Below, one piece after another: positions 11,803 through 29,653 of a DNA stretch of 64,000 nucleotides; within the stretch, counting starts at the first letter, position 1, and each line of letters begins with the position of its first letter. The notes beneath the pieces were generated by a model. That model did not search any database, was not told the origin of the DNA, and saw only the letters and a list, made by a program, of their open reading frames with translations. The position numbers and the translations under genes are program-made. The stretch spans positions 74,639,879 to 74,703,878 of the forward strand of contig NC_079314.1 of the NCBI RefSeq assembly GCF_029931775.1, written 5' to 3'. Source of the DNA: Euleptes europaea. Lineage: Eukaryota > Chordata > Lepidosauria > Squamata > Sphaerodactylidae.

Positions 11803-11888
11803 AGTGCAATCCTAGGTAGAATTAGTCCCTTCTATAGCCATTGAAATCAGTGATCTTAGAAGGGGTTAACTCTTCTTAGGATTGCACT
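11803..11888. mobile_element. Miniature TIR element, about 86 bp
   Basis: AGTGCAATCCTA at 11803-11814 is exactly inverted as TAGGATTGCACT at 11877-11888. Related copies with similar ends lie at 12654-12708 and 53116-53192, so this is a dispersed very short family. Confidence 0.55.
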
Positions 11889-11939
11889 GTTGGCATGCTG
11901 TGGAAAAGGCAAAAGCAATAGAAGCACCCTGTGCCCTTA

Positions 11940-12155
11940 ATGCCTTCTCTCTCTACTCTGGAGAACCGGGTTTGATTCCCCACTCTTCCACAGAAAGCCT
12001 GCTGGGTGATCTTGGGCCAGTCACACTTCTCTCAGAACTCGCTAACCCCTGTGGAGGCAGGCAATGGCAAACCACCTCTGAACATCTCTTGTCTTGAAAA
12101 CCCTAAGGGGTTGCCATAAGTTGGCTGTGACTTGATGGCACTTTCCATCACCACA
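11940..12155 (+). mobile_element. tRNA-derived SINE with Bov-B-like tail
   Basis: Lacks the 5' head but keeps ctctggagaaccgggtttga, the body gggtgatcttgggccagtca, caggcaatggcaaaccacct, and the tail gccataagttggctgtgact followed by tgatggcact. The tail resembles the Bov-B 3' end seen at 38037-38080 (reverse). Confidence 0.75.
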
Positions 12156-13971
12156 GCACATGGCAGACTTCACATACTGTTCACAAGAAGTCTTGTTTGA
12201 ACCTCCTTTTGCAGTTCTGCATACAAAGGTAAATTTTAGGTTTATTCTTTATACACAGGCGCCTGCAATCAGTAACCCAGACCTCCTAAATATAGCACAA
12301 GCTTCAACCCTTAGTTAATGAAAAACAAATACAGTGTTATAGATTTTACCAATTTCATTACAGATGGTTTGGGCTACAGGCTACAAAAATAGTTGTCCTG
12401 TTTACTTTGGCCAAAAAGTACATGGCTTTGATTGATGTAATGCTGCACTCTTCATTTGGAACTATGGGCCCCGGTAAGCTTTTTGATTACAAATTCCTGT
12501 TCTCTTAAGAACAAATTGCTCTGGCTACTGTTAGAGAAAGTGGCAAAAGTGAATGTTGAAGGCTCATTTATTCATTGTTTGCTAGAAATATAAGCTCAGG
12601 CACTGAATAATTAATACTTGATAGGAATGAACTGACCATGTCATATGCAATATAGTGCAATCTTAAATTCCATGGAATTAGGTGTGTAACTCTACTAAGG
12701 ACTGCACTGCAAGTTACCCATCACATCTGTACACCACACTTCCATCCAGGACCTCTAACAATTTAAATACAAAAGACAATCCCATTTCCCCCTTCTGTAA
12801 TCAGTTCCCTGTTCCTTTAGTGTAGTATCGAAAGCTCAGTGGCCAGCTTCAGCCTTTTAGGTGTCACGCCATACACATCAATGAGAATTTGAACTACCAT
12901 TCAGCACAATTAGTTATGGGCTATGAATTAAAGGGGGTGAATATGGGAGTGTTTCAGTCCCAATTCTGTACAGGAGCCATCTAAACCACAATTTCATGGT
13001 TAAAGTAATTTGAAACCATGCATAGACAAGCTCTGCAGTAAGTTTTTTTTAAAAAAGGACTGGAATCGCAAGTACTGGTGGTACCCTGATGTAAAGTAAA
13101 TGGTATTTAGTCCCAAGTATAGTGGTGAATGAAAAATAAAAAGCCATACTTCAATTTCCATTTACACTTACAGTTTACCACTAACATAAGCCCATAAGCT
13201 CTCAGGCTTTCCATTTTGTATTAGGTAAATTTAGAGAACTCTATACTGAGACAGCATTATAACCCAAACAGTTCTGCTGGCAGATCCAGAGGCGTTTGCA
13301 AAAATTTAGGAAGCAGCCTGTCCTTCAACAGTTTTACTGCCAACTGCTCTAGAAGAGGTAACATTCAGTTTCTCGCCCATCCCTGTTCCCTCTTCTCCAA
13401 GACAAGGGCTTGAAATGCATGTCTTGTGAAACAGGAAATCCCCTGCTGCAATGAGCAGCTATGTATTTCTGCACAGTAGGAAATTGCCAGGAATTTATAC
13501 AACACCAAAAAAATAGCAAATCAGAAAAAGGGGAATTAAGAAAAACTTAATATGAAACATGTGTTATCTAAAATCTCTCTGTAAGGAATAACAGTCACTC
13601 AGCATGACAGGCTTATCCTGGCACAAATCAAGAGCCATGACAGCAGTTGGGCTGGGTGCCTATTCAGTTAATCTGATGCAAAGCAGTAAGCACAGGAATG
13701 AAAGTAGAATAAACAGGGCAGGCTCACAGATGGGCATATGGAGACTAAAGTGTCCAGTTCACATCTTTGAATTTGGGATCACTTGGAGAATTGGGGATCA
13801 ATGCAGAATGAGTGGTATCAGTAATCTAACTATGGGGGAGGTGGGGGGCCCTTCATAAAAGCAACGCCCCATCTGTTTCCTAAAAATGTGGTACAAATTT
13901 TAAGTTGGTGGCCAGTGCAAGCCAGAGCTATGAAGACATATACACAGTAATTGGCAAAGTGCTCTGGAATC

Positions 13972-14235
13972 ACAGAATCATAGAGTTGGAGGGGACCACC
14001 ATGGTCATCTAGTCCAACCCCCTGTACAATGCAGGAAATTCACAACTACCTCCCACCTGCACCCCCAGTGATCCCTACACCATGCCCAGAAGATGGCCAA
14101 GATGCCTAAGCATAATCAGCATTGCTGGCGGATGGCCATCCAGCCTCTGCTTAAAAACCTCCAGGGAAGGAGAGCTTACCACCTCCCAAGGAAGCCTGTT
14201 CCACTGAGGAACCGCTCCGTTAGAAACCACTCCAA
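13972..14235 (-). mobile_element. CR1 LINE 3' end (reverse orientation)
   Basis: Begins with the CR1 hallmark aatcacagaatcatagagtt, then ggaggggaccaccatggtca and tctagtccaaccccctgtac. It continues through the C-terminal CR1 region (gccatccagcctctgcttaa, aaacctccagggaaggagag). In the + direction this is the reverse complement of the end of CR1 ORF2 and 3' UTR. It sits inside the intron of the GLIPR1-like pseudogene. Confidence 0.85.
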
Positions 14236-14330
14236 CTGTATGGCCTCATATGGCTTCATCAGTTCAGATGACAAACCACACCAACAACCTCCTGCTTAAT
14301 AGTGCTGAAAGTTTGTGTTCTCATGAGTAT

Positions 14331-14357
14331 TTTGTGTGTGTGTGTGTGTGTGTGTGG
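14331..14357. repeat. (GT)n microsatellite with G tract
   Basis: An uninterrupted tg dinucleotide run ending in a short poly-G. Confidence 0.85.
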
Positions 14358-14923
14358 GGGGGTCCTGTTATTAACAAAAGGCTGCAGCAACAATCCTCAT
14401 CCCCTTTGCTCTCATGAACTACTAAGCTGAGAGGTTGTTCAGAAAGCACCCCTCCCCAATGCCTTAAGTTCTACCACCTGCAAACAATATGCTTATTTTA
14501 TTCATAGGAAAGTTTGGGGAAGAGGCAGCTTGTGACCAATACTGCATCACCATTCTAGTAGAGACCATCTTTAGCTGTACTGACTTTGGGAGTAGTCTTC
14601 ATGGTTCAGAAGCACTACTCCACAATGAATATACATGAGCAAACAGGCACCAAGCATGAGAAATAAACAGCTTTAAGTATGGAATAAGTCTCATGTAGAG
14701 GCAAAGGAGCTAGGAGATTTTCTTTAACTGATTAAAACTTAAAGAACAACTTGTAAGCATTCCCAAGGAGCCCTGGTGATATGATAGTTAAAGCCCTCCT
14801 TCTTGAGCTTAAAATTCAACAGCCAAAAAGGCCGTTGAGGGACTTTTTGAACATGATCAAGATTGATACAAAAAAAAATCAGAGAGATCAGTATATCAAA
14901 ATGGTTTACTAGGCTAGTATCCA

Positions 14924-14962
14924 CTCACACTCACTCACACACACACACACACACACACACAC
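14924..14962. repeat. (CA)n microsatellite
   Basis: An actcacactcacac transition into an uninterrupted ca run, about 460 bases downstream of the KRR1 stop codon in KRR1 orientation. Confidence 0.85.
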
Positions 14963-15420
14963 CAGTTTACGTTGTACTTTGAGGAAAAAAAGATTTAACA
15001 TCTCTCTACATAAAACCATTTCTTCTCAGTTTCACAGAAACTCCATTTAAAAAGAGTCAAAAACAATGACATCACAAAGGATGTTGAGTTTGTCTAGACA
15101 ATATTCACAAACTGAATAGAATCCTCGCATTGTAGGCAATGTGCAAGCAGAAGTCTTCATCCAAACGCTGATGCCTTGAACATATTCTCATGGATACTGT
15201 GAACTGACAAACTTTTGCTTCCCCATAATCTCCACTATGCAACAGAAGATTCTGCCAGTCATTTCCTGCCATTCTTCAACTGCCAGATTTCCCCCATACA
15301 AGAAGGTGACCAATTTGTGTTTCCCATTGTTCAAGTGCAGTACCATGATGCAACGAAGGACAGTCATAAGTCTGGACTGTGGATTCTTCCCACCATGGAA
15401 AAGGCTACGCTCTTTAAAAA

Positions 15421-22189
<6,769 letters not shown>

Positions 22190-22550
22190 GCCGCTCTCTT
22201 CACCCCGACCAAGAACCTCCCCTCTAAGCGATGCCCCGGAAACGCCTCTGCGACACTCCGGCACGCAAAGCGCTCTGGGAAATGTAGTCTTCTAGTTACG
22301 GTTAAGATTTGCTGTAATGCCGCGGTCGGGCTGGAGAGGGGAAGCTGTCCCCGCAGCCAGACTTCCGGTTGAAACCGAAAGGCGCCGCCCGCCTTGTTTC
22401 TCTATTGGCGAGGCGTGACGACGCTCTGTCTTTTGACATCTCTATACCAATTTAGACCGGAAGCGTTACTGAATACTGCAACTGTTGTCTATGATACGAT
22501 GGGGGGGGTTGTTGTTGTGTAAAGGTGCATTGTGGGCTGTGTAGTTCCCT
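22190..22550 (-). promoter_or_regulatory. KRR1 CpG-rich promoter with ZNF143-like, ETS-like and CCAAT sites
   Basis: The block upstream of the KRR1 ATG is rich in CG. On the KRR1 strand, 22270-22288 reads ACTACATTTCCCAGAGCGC, 3 mismatches from the ZNF143/Staf site ACTACAATTCCCAGAATGC. A second, weaker match (ACTACACAGCCCACAATGC, 4 mismatches) lies at 22527-22545 in the same orientation. ETS-type ACCGGAAGT (22361-22369 reversed) and ACCGGAAGC (22456-22464), a GC box (about 22381-22393) and a reverse ATTGG (CCAAT) near 22402-22408 complete a typical TATA-less housekeeping promoter, fitting a ribosome-biogenesis gene. The start site is not visible. Confidence 0.7.
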
Positions 22551-22789
22551 GAATAGAAAACTAACTGCTTGACATGTGGTTCTTTATGTGTTGATGCGGT
22601 GGTCGCAACCTAGTGTAGATCTGTTGGGGGCTCTAAATATTCTTCATTTCAGAGGAGATTTAGGGGAGTTTTTGTTTTGTCTTTAAATGCAGACGATAGT
22701 GGCCGATTTCACAACGCGGGGAGGTGCTTGGCTCTTTCTACCACCCAGTGGGATTCAGTCCCCCTTAAAAATTCTGTTATGAATGTGGG

Positions 22790-23345
22790 TTTTATTTACA
22801 GGATCAAGTTAATTCATGCCATTGTATTCCCCATTACTATGTATGGGTGTGAAAGTTGGACAATGAAGAAAAAAGTTGATTCCTTTGAAATGTGGTGTTG
22901 GAGGACAGTTTTACACATACCGTAGACTGCTAAAAAGACAAATCAGTGGGTTCTAGATCAAATCAAGCCTGAGCTTTTTTTAGAAGCTAAAATTACTAAA
23001 CGGGCTATTGTATTATCGAAGGCTTTCACGGTCAGAGTTCATTGGTTCTTGTAGGTTATCCGGGCTGTGTGACCGTGATCTTGGTATTTTCTTTCCTGAC
23101 GTTTCGCCTGCCACAGCTGCTGGCGAAACGTCAGGAAAGAAAATACCAAGACCACGGTCACACAGCCCGGATAACCTACAAGAACCAAGGGGCTATTGTA
23201 TTTTGGTCACATCATCAGATGACACTAACTCACTGGGAAAGCCAATAATGCTAGGAAAAGCTGAAGGCAGCAGGAAAAGAGGAAGACCCAATATGAGATG
23301 GATTGACTCTATAAAGGAAGCAATGGCCCTTAGTCTGCAAGACCT
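22790..23345 (+). mobile_element. Bov-B LINE fragment, interrupted
   Basis: Reads IKLIHAIVFPITMYGCESWT, then VDSFEMWCWRTVL, and after the interruption HHQMTLTHWESQ/GSRKRGRPNMRWIDSIKEA in changing frames. These match the C-terminal region of Bov-B ORF2 (VMYGCESWT, FELWCWRR, GRQRMRWLDGI). A palindromic element (23013-23189) split it with an 11-13 bp duplication. Confidence 0.85.
23013..23189. mobile_element. Palindromic-arm element (copy 2), minimal form inside Bov-B
   Basis: Almost a pure hairpin: tatcctgg-type arms (ggttcttgtaggttatccgg) meet at gccacagctgctggc. The flanking direct repeat GGGCTATTGTA (23002-23012 and 23190-23200, extendable to 13 bases) is Bov-B sequence, so the insertion site is exact. 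Here the extended terminus (tatcgaaggctttcacgg) is on the left. Confidence 0.8.
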
Positions 23346-23364
23346 CAGTCTGTTGATGTAATAT

Positions 23365-23570
23365 TTATTTTTTTACTTATTTTATACCCCACCTTTCTTC
23401 CCAATGGGGACTCAGAGTGGCATTTTATCCTCACAACCACCCTGTAAGGTAGGTTAGGCTGAGAGTGTATGACTGACTCAAGGTCACCCAGCAAGCTTCC
23501 ATGGCAGAGTGGGGATTCAAACCAGGTACACCCAGATTCTAGTCCAACCACTACACAGCACTGTACCAAA
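23365..23570 (-). mobile_element. tRNA-derived SINE with L2-like tail (reverse)
   Basis: In reverse it reads a gtagtggttggactagaatc head, a B-box region (gaatccccactctgccatgg), aagcttgctgggtgacc and a tail of tataaaataagtaa. Its body matches the forward copy at 47700-47930. Confidence 0.75.
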
Positions 23571-23894
23571 AGTCTTCCTTGTCCTTTTGTTTGCTGTTGA
23601 AGGGCTAAGAAAATACTTGCTTGTGCACATGCATACCCAGTCACATTCAGAGGTGGACTCTGCTTCTGAAGCTTCCCTGAATTCTGAGAGGCTCCTTTTG
23701 GGAAAGGGTGCAATATACTTAGTGAAATCCTAAACAGAATTATACCATTCTATCAGTTGCCCAACTATATGAACGGAGCTGACCATATACTGAAGTTTTA
23801 CTTATTAATTTAAACGATTGTAAGCAACCATAATTGTTTACCTAAAATGGTTTAAAATATATGATCACACAATAAAACAATGACAGCGGCCTAA

Positions 23895-24118
23895 GCACCT
23901 CTAATCTGGAGAACTGGGTTCAGCACCCCGGTTCTCCACATGAAGCCCGCAGGGTGACCTTGGGCCAGTCACAGTTCTTTCAGAATTCTGTCCGCCCATG
24001 CAGAAGCAGGCAATGGCAAACCACCTCCGAATGCCTCTTGCCTTGAAACCCCTACGGGGTCGCCATAAGTCAGCTGTGACTTGACAGCACACTCGCACAC
24101 ATACACACACGCACAAGT
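23895..24118 (+). mobile_element. tRNA-derived SINE with Bov-B-like tail
   Basis: tctggagaactgggttcagc, gggtgaccttgggccagtca, caggcaatggcaaaccacct, gccataagtcagctgtgact, tgacagcac and a (CA)-rich end. Same subfamily as 11940-12155. Confidence 0.8.
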
Positions 24119-24637
24119 AAAGTCCAGCAAGTAATCATCAGCCAAACATCAACTAATCAAAAGAAATTACAATATTATTGAGATTGGGGCGAAAGAGACG
24201 AAGCAATTTTCCCGAAGTCTTGACAAAAATAAAAGTTTTTGCCTGGTGCTAGATAAGCTGCCAGAGGCAGGGAGTTCCCCAGCCAACGTGCCAGCACTGA
24301 GATGGTTCTGTTTCTAATAGCCAACCACTTTGCCTCTGATAGTGGTCCAAGATGCAGGGCCAGTTCCAAATTTCATTGCTAAGGCTGCCAACTCCGCTTT
24401 TCTTTCTCTGGGACTTTGGGACATTTCCCTTGCCACACAGGAACACCCCTCCACTGTCTTACTTTATTTTTTGGGAGGGATCTTTAGAAGTTCTTCCTAA
24501 AACCCCTACTCTCAACCTATGGATCACTGAAACAGACAATGTACTAGAAGTTAAAGTGATTTTGGTATCCTGGGACTTGCAGCTTTACAGAAAAATGAAA
24601 TGGAGAAGATGGGAATATTTGTGTCTTTAGCTATGTG

Positions 24638-25950
24638 ATAGATAATTTATTTACGGCCCTTAGCCAGATAAAAGAAGATAAAACACGAAACATGGACTAA
24701 TAAATTCTTACGCGCAAAGAATTACAGTCTGATGCTTATAACATTTAAAAAGAAAATTACAACCAAGACACATCTGTCAATTGTGCTAAAAGGCTGTTCT
24801 ATGGCGTGGGATTTTCATTGCTGCCATGCAAAATTTCGCAACCTGAAGAGTGATTGAGGGATTATCCCCTTGTAGGAGCATCTCAATCCTTTCTCCTGCC
24901 CTGTCAGGTCCCATTCTCGATAAGAGGGGCTCAATAAACTTCGAACGGGGTAATGTATAAAAATTGCAGTTCAGGAGAGCATGTTCAATAGTTTCTAAGG
25001 CCCCTGATTTGCAGGGGCAAAATCTCTCCTCCCAGGGTATCTTCTTAAATTTCCCCTCTAGCATAGCAGAAGGTAAGGCTGCACATCTGGCCAGGGTAAA
25101 GGCCCTTCTATAATTATTTATCTCTAAATAGTGAAGATAGGCTGCTGGTGCTAGGATGTATTTAGAATGGAGGGGTGCCATGAATAGAGGCGCCCTTGCT
25201 AAATCTGCTTGTCTCTCTATGTCTTTAATCCTTTGGGATATAATTAACTTAGCTTGTTCCTACCCTAACTGAAGTAGTGCTAGGGTTGTAAAACCCAAGT
25301 TATTTAATTTGTCTTCTATGGCTATCACCCATTTTGACCTAAAGGTGTCACAAAGGATCAGTGGAAGAAGGCCCTTAGGGTTGAAGTTAATTTTTAGCCA
25401 AAGATAAATCGAGGACAGGACAATCCTTGCCTCCATCTTCACCATACCAGTTTCTAAACCACTGGTTCCCAACCGGGGGTCCATGGACCCCCAGGGGTCC
25501 GCGAGAATTAAATTAAGGTCCACGAAACAAAGTTATAAACCCATAATAAATTAATATTTTCAATTAAAAGTTCTCTATTAAGTGCTGCTGGAATATAATG
25601 TGCTCCTTTGTTCTGGAGGAAATTGATTATTAATCAAGCTGATCTTTCCCCCACATTGGCTACATGGGTATTATGGGCCAACTTGGAACCAGATGCCTGG
25701 ATTGTCGTTCCAAGATATTTATATTGGGTTACCTGTTCCAGCATGTGGCCATTAATGCTCCACCTCCTATATTTAGGACGTCTACCAAAGGCCATGACTT
25801 TTGTTTTACGTAGTTAATCATCAAGCATTCCTTCTCGCAAAACGTTGCCACTCTCATAAGCGCCCTCCTTAGACCTACTGGGGTTCTTGAAAAAATTACC
25901 TCATCATCGGCGTAGAGCAGTATATGAATATGCCTGTCCGCCAGTTTAGG
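24638..25950 (-). mobile_element. 5'-truncated non-LTR retrotransposon (YADD reverse transcriptase, C-terminal part)
   Basis: Minus-strand translation gives HIHILLYADDEVIFSRTPVG (reverse transcriptase catalytic YADD near 25890), then CLMINYVK, YRRWSINGHMLEQVTQYKYL, and after an interruption VKMEARIVLSSIYLWL and NYRRAFTLARCAALPSAM. The end is a CPCKSGALETIEHALLNC cysteine/histidine motif. This order matches a LINE abundant in squamates; I do not assign the clade. A 12-bp target duplication TTTAGCTATGTG flanks it (24626-24637 and 25951-25962). It has an in-frame stop at about 25259-25261, and a hAT-like insert at about 25456-25575 interrupts it, so it is dead. Confidence 0.85.
25456..25575. mobile_element. 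Short DNA-transposon-like insert inside the LINE
   Basis: The LINE reading frame breaks at ccactggttcccaaccgggg, which begins a block with gtccatggacccccaggggt and ccgcgagaattaaattaa. LINE coding similarity (KGAHYIPAAL) resumes near 25580. The start resembles ends of the hAT-like elements at 43631 and 54416 (ggttccccaacatgg). Confidence 0.55.
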
Positions 25951-26448
25951 TTTAGCTATGTGCGTTTTGTGTGTATGTGTGTGTGGGGGGGGGGGAGCAG
26001 AGGCCTGTGGCTCAAACGTTGGAACTTATTGATTTTGGTATCCTGGGATCTGCTTTAGAGAAAATGAAATGGAGAAGATGGGAATATTTCTGTCTTTAAC
26101 CTTTTTTGGGGGGGCTCTGTTCACCTTTACATGGGGTAGGAGAGAAGATAAAGCTAGTTCCCCAAAAGTGGAGTGTTTCTGCTTTCTTGGACCCCTCTTC
26201 AACCAACAAATGCTCCCATATTTTCAGGCCAGGGTTTTTGAAAAGCCTTTGTTTACTCTAGATTGTGAGATACATTTGGCGATTTGTACTGAGTATAGAG
26301 TTTTGTGAGTGGTTTAGTTGTATAGATTTAGGGGTGGTGTTTGGGGAGGGTGGATCAGGAATCTCAGCAGGGATGTGATATTCTGTGATGTCATGCCCGG
26401 ATCAAGTGTTAGCTCCTACAACTCCCCTTTCCTGTGAGGTCTCTTCCT

Positions 26449-26635
26449 AGAGTTGCTAACCTCCAGGTAGGACCTGGAGATTTCCTGGAATTACAGCTGA
26501 TCTCCAGATGACAGAGTTCCCCTGGAGAAAGTGGCTGCTTTAGAGGGTGGACTCTATGGCATTATATCCTGCAGAGGTTCCTCCCCAAGCCCTGCCCTCC
26601 CCAGCCTCCACTCCCAAATCTGCAGGAATTTCCCT
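26449..26635. mobile_element. GGTTGCCA-family MITE
   Basis: cctagagttgctaacctcca, ggagatttcctggaattaca, gctgatctccagatgacaga, ggactctatggcattatatc and ccctccccagcctccactcc match the family in reverse orientation. Confidence 0.65.
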
Positions 26636-26717
26636 TCACTTCCTCTTAGAAATTCAAATTTTACATTAAAATGTCCTTCATATCACTTTCCCCTCACCTT
26701 TCTCTCTCTCCCCTTAC

Positions 26718-27214
26718 TGTCAGGTTCTCCAGCCAGCCTGGGCAATTCCCAAAAAGCCACTCGCTCAGACAGCCAAGTCAGAAGCAGGTAAACTTTATTG
26801 TAGAAGCAACAGGTCAAGCTAAGGCAACTTGCAGTTTCAAAGCTACTAATGACGGGCAAGACTACAAGGCATAACTTAAAGCATGGTTACATGATTACAT
26901 CACAGCTGAAGGTTTAAACGGCCTGGGAAACAGATAGATAATGAGGCATGGGAGGAAGGAGGGAGACAGGAGCCTAAACACGGCATTGCTCGCTAGCTAC
27001 TCAAGGTCGGAGCAAAGGGAGGGGGAAGGAACAAGGAGTGGGAATCTCAGAGCAAAGAAACATCAAAGTAAACATGCGAACACTGGCCTAACTCATGTCA
27101 GGAGCCTGATCGCTTATACGGGCCAGCCCAAGCATGGCTAGGCAAAGGACTCAGAAGACATTCAGTGAAGAACCAAAAGGGAACCAAAAGGCAAACGAAA
27201 GGTAATCTCTGACA
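26718..27214 (-). mobile_element. Solo LTR of a retrovirus-like or LTR retroelement
   Basis: A 497-base segment beginning TGTCAGG and ending TCTGACA, flanked by the 5-bp direct repeat CTTAC (26713-26717 and 27215-27219). AATAAA lies on the minus strand near 26800, giving minus orientation. No internal coding region is present, so it is a solo LTR fossil left by recombination. It is younger than the element it interrupts. Confidence 0.75.
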
Positions 27215-28703
27215 CTTACATCATTTGTAGGCTTCTGTATGCCATACTATGTTCTGTACGTTCTGTATGCCATACTAACCCTTTGCTCCTAGATATTTGT
27301 GCTGGTATAACTGGTTGCCCTTCACATGTTCCAGTCAACCTAAAAAAAAGTCTCATAATTCATTTCATGTTTTTTTTCTCAGTGTTAAGGAGAAAAATCC
27401 ACTTTAAAAACATGTATATGGATGTCAGCCAACTGCAGTCCCATCCTTCTCTCAATTCCCAACTGGTCTTTGGCCTTCAGCATATTTTCAAGCATACAGT
27501 CCACTCTCTGAAGCTGCCATTTCCTACAGAGAAACTGATCTCTGTGGTCTACAGTTGGAATTCTGGGAGAACTCCAGGTCCCACCCTAAGGTTGGGAACC
27601 ATAGTTGAAGCTAACGGTTATGAAAGGCAGCCCCACATAGTGCATTTTACAGGCCAAGCATTACACAGTGTCTACCATTGTAACATTTTCCTTTCTTGAA
27701 ACTCAGTAATAGAGAGATTAATCGGTCAGAGATTCTACAGCAAATGCAGAGTCTTGTTAGTGTGTTTCCCTTCTGTATACTACTTTGCTATCCAGGTTAT
27801 TATATATTCCTGAGAAATTTACATTTCTCTTCCTGTTATGAACTTTATGATTATTTCACACATAGCCAGTTTGTTGGAAATGGGCTGTTTAATGTACCAG
27901 ATGATCACATTGCTTTTGTAGGTTATATTGTCCTTTAAAATGTGATTACTTGGGGCACCACGAGACTCCTTTCTTGCACGATTCGTTTATGTGAGCTATA
28001 CAGATTATCTTCTCCATTACAATTTCCTAGTGTCCAATGAATCATATAGAAGCTTTCATATCCTTGTAATTGTGAAAAGGTTACAACTCCAGTATATTAG
28101 ATTCAACTCTAACCTGGAGGGCTTTGAAAGAACACACATGAATATTCAATTTGGTCTCTGAAGTACAAAATCTGCTGATCCTGCTGATGGTTTGGTGGCG
28201 AGTTCTTGTATGCATACCAAGCAGTTTTTCAGTCTTCTTTTATTTGCAGGCAGAATAGGAAGACTTCCTGAACTCTGTTACAAAGCCTATCAGCAACATT
28301 CAGCTCTTTAAAATGATTAGTCTCTTCTGTGACAATGCGTACTGCAAACAAGTGTTCAGCAATCAACTTGAGGGGAAAGTATAACATTCTCTTATTATTA
28401 AAATTAGTGATGTATTAGTTGATTAATCAGTTCAGTTAATCAATTGACTATCCTTTGTTTGATCAAAAAAGCTACTTACAATTAACTGGGCAGATTTCTA
28501 AGAATAAAATGTCATAGGGACCTTTTTAGAAGAGACCTTTCCCCTTTTTTCACACACCAGAACATACTTTTTCTACAGCAGCAGCTGCAGTCACAGAGAT
28601 GCATAATCTACAAATAAAGTATGCATTCTTTCTTCAGACATTGCTTTAGACACATAGAAATCTATGGGAATTTTATCAAGAAATACTGTTCCTCATGTGT
28701 GGG

Positions 28704-28870
28704 TAGGGTTGCCAGAATCCTCTTTGCCACCAGTGGGAGGTTTTTGGGTGGAGCCTGAGGAGGGCGAGGTTTGTGGAGGGGAGGTACTTCAATACCATAG
28801 AGCCCAATTGCCAAAGCGGCCATTTTCTCCAGGTGAACTGATCTCTATCGGCTGGAGGTTGGCAACCCTA
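28704..28870 (+). mobile_element. GGTTGCCA-family MITE, internally deleted
   Basis: TAGGGTTGCCA at the left and TTGGCAACCCTA at the right, with ccaccagtgggaggtttttg, gtggagcctgaggagggcga, aatgccaaagcggcc-type core and tgaactgatctctatcggct. Confidence 0.8.
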
Positions 28871-29184
28871 ATCCTGTCCCATGCACAATGATTTTTCCCT
28901 TTGAAATGACAGTTTTTCCTAAAGAGAAGGAAATGGGAAGAGGGGGTACTTGGAGAGGGGCAGGTGCCATTCTCTGATACTTCGGGAAAAGACATACTAG
29001 CTTATTTTCTGGGAGGTATTCCAAGATCACTCTGGTGCCATTTACACAAATTCCAGATGGCATCACTGTTTAGAGCTCCATGTCTACCTTTGATTGTTGG
29101 AAAGTGAATCCCTTGACTGTTGGCAAGATGCCCCGTGGGGCACTTACTAATAAGCCACGCCCACGCTGCTCTTTCATTGGTTAA

Positions 29185-29312
29185 GCTGCATATGGTTTGC
29201 CATTGCCTTCCTCTGCAGAGCCTTCCTTGGTGGTCTCCCTTCCCAGTACTGACACTGCTTAGCTTCCGAAAGCTGACGAGATCAGACTATACCATGCTGC
29301 CTTCTGTCCCTG
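29185..29312 (-). mobile_element. 5S rRNA-derived SINE (reverse)
   Basis: In reverse it reads gatctcgtcagctttcggaa, gctaagcagtgtcagtactg and ggaagggagaccaccaagga, then agaggaaggcaatggcaaac. This is the 5S internal promoter block followed by the SINE body. Confidence 0.7.
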
Positions 29313-29653
29313 TTTCTCTTACTCATCAAAATGAAAGTTAAAAGTAATCTGCTACAGTTTTGACTCCAATCCCTTCTTGATACCCTCTGCTCCGATTCCG
29401 ACTATGAGCAAGGATGAAAGTGAGCCTAGCAAAAGCTGGGGATGAGTGACTGGGTGAACAGTGGGGTTCACAAGCAGCTGGCAGTAGCACTGATACTCGT
29501 CTGCCTGCAGGTGGAGGCTGCCTCAGACAGCAGAGCAATGAGGAGAGCAGCATTACTCTCAGGATGGCAAGTAGTGGCACTTGCTGCTGCAATTCCCAGC
29601 TGCCAGCCTCCTAGGATGGTAGTCAGAAAGGAGACGTTATGTGGCTCAGGAGA

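Larger units (their letters stand above)
12364..14638 (+). pseudogene. Decayed third GLIPR1-like copy
   Basis: Two relics of a third tandem copy. At 12364-12473, between a normal acceptor (attacag) and donor (ggtaagc), the sequence reads MVWATGYKNSCPVYFGQKV and onward to IWNYGP. This corresponds to the CAP exon at 5180-5292, but it has an in-frame TGA at 12433-12435 and Trp in place of the Cys before NYGP. At 14508-14638, after ttcatag, an exon reads EEAACDQYCITILVETIF and onward to a stop at 14636-14638, matching CDSYCITVIVLRLLF of the complete gene. AATAAA follows at 14662-14667. I could not find counterparts of exons 1, 2, 4 or the 27-nt exon, and the membrane segment has lost hydrophobicity. 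A host-gene pseudogene made by local tandem duplication, not a retrocopy, since it keeps introns. Confidence 0.8.
26290..27610 (+). mobile_element. Long TIR-type non-autonomous element, interrupted by a MITE and a solo LTR
   Basis: Shares a colinear set of blocks with 58766-59463: ggggatgtgat with catcac/tgtcac, tttcctgtgaggtc, cctagatatttgtgctggta, gtgttaaggagaaaaatcca and the right end gggagaactccaggtcccac. Two later insertions, 26449-26635 and 26718-27214, split it. Confidence 0.55.
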
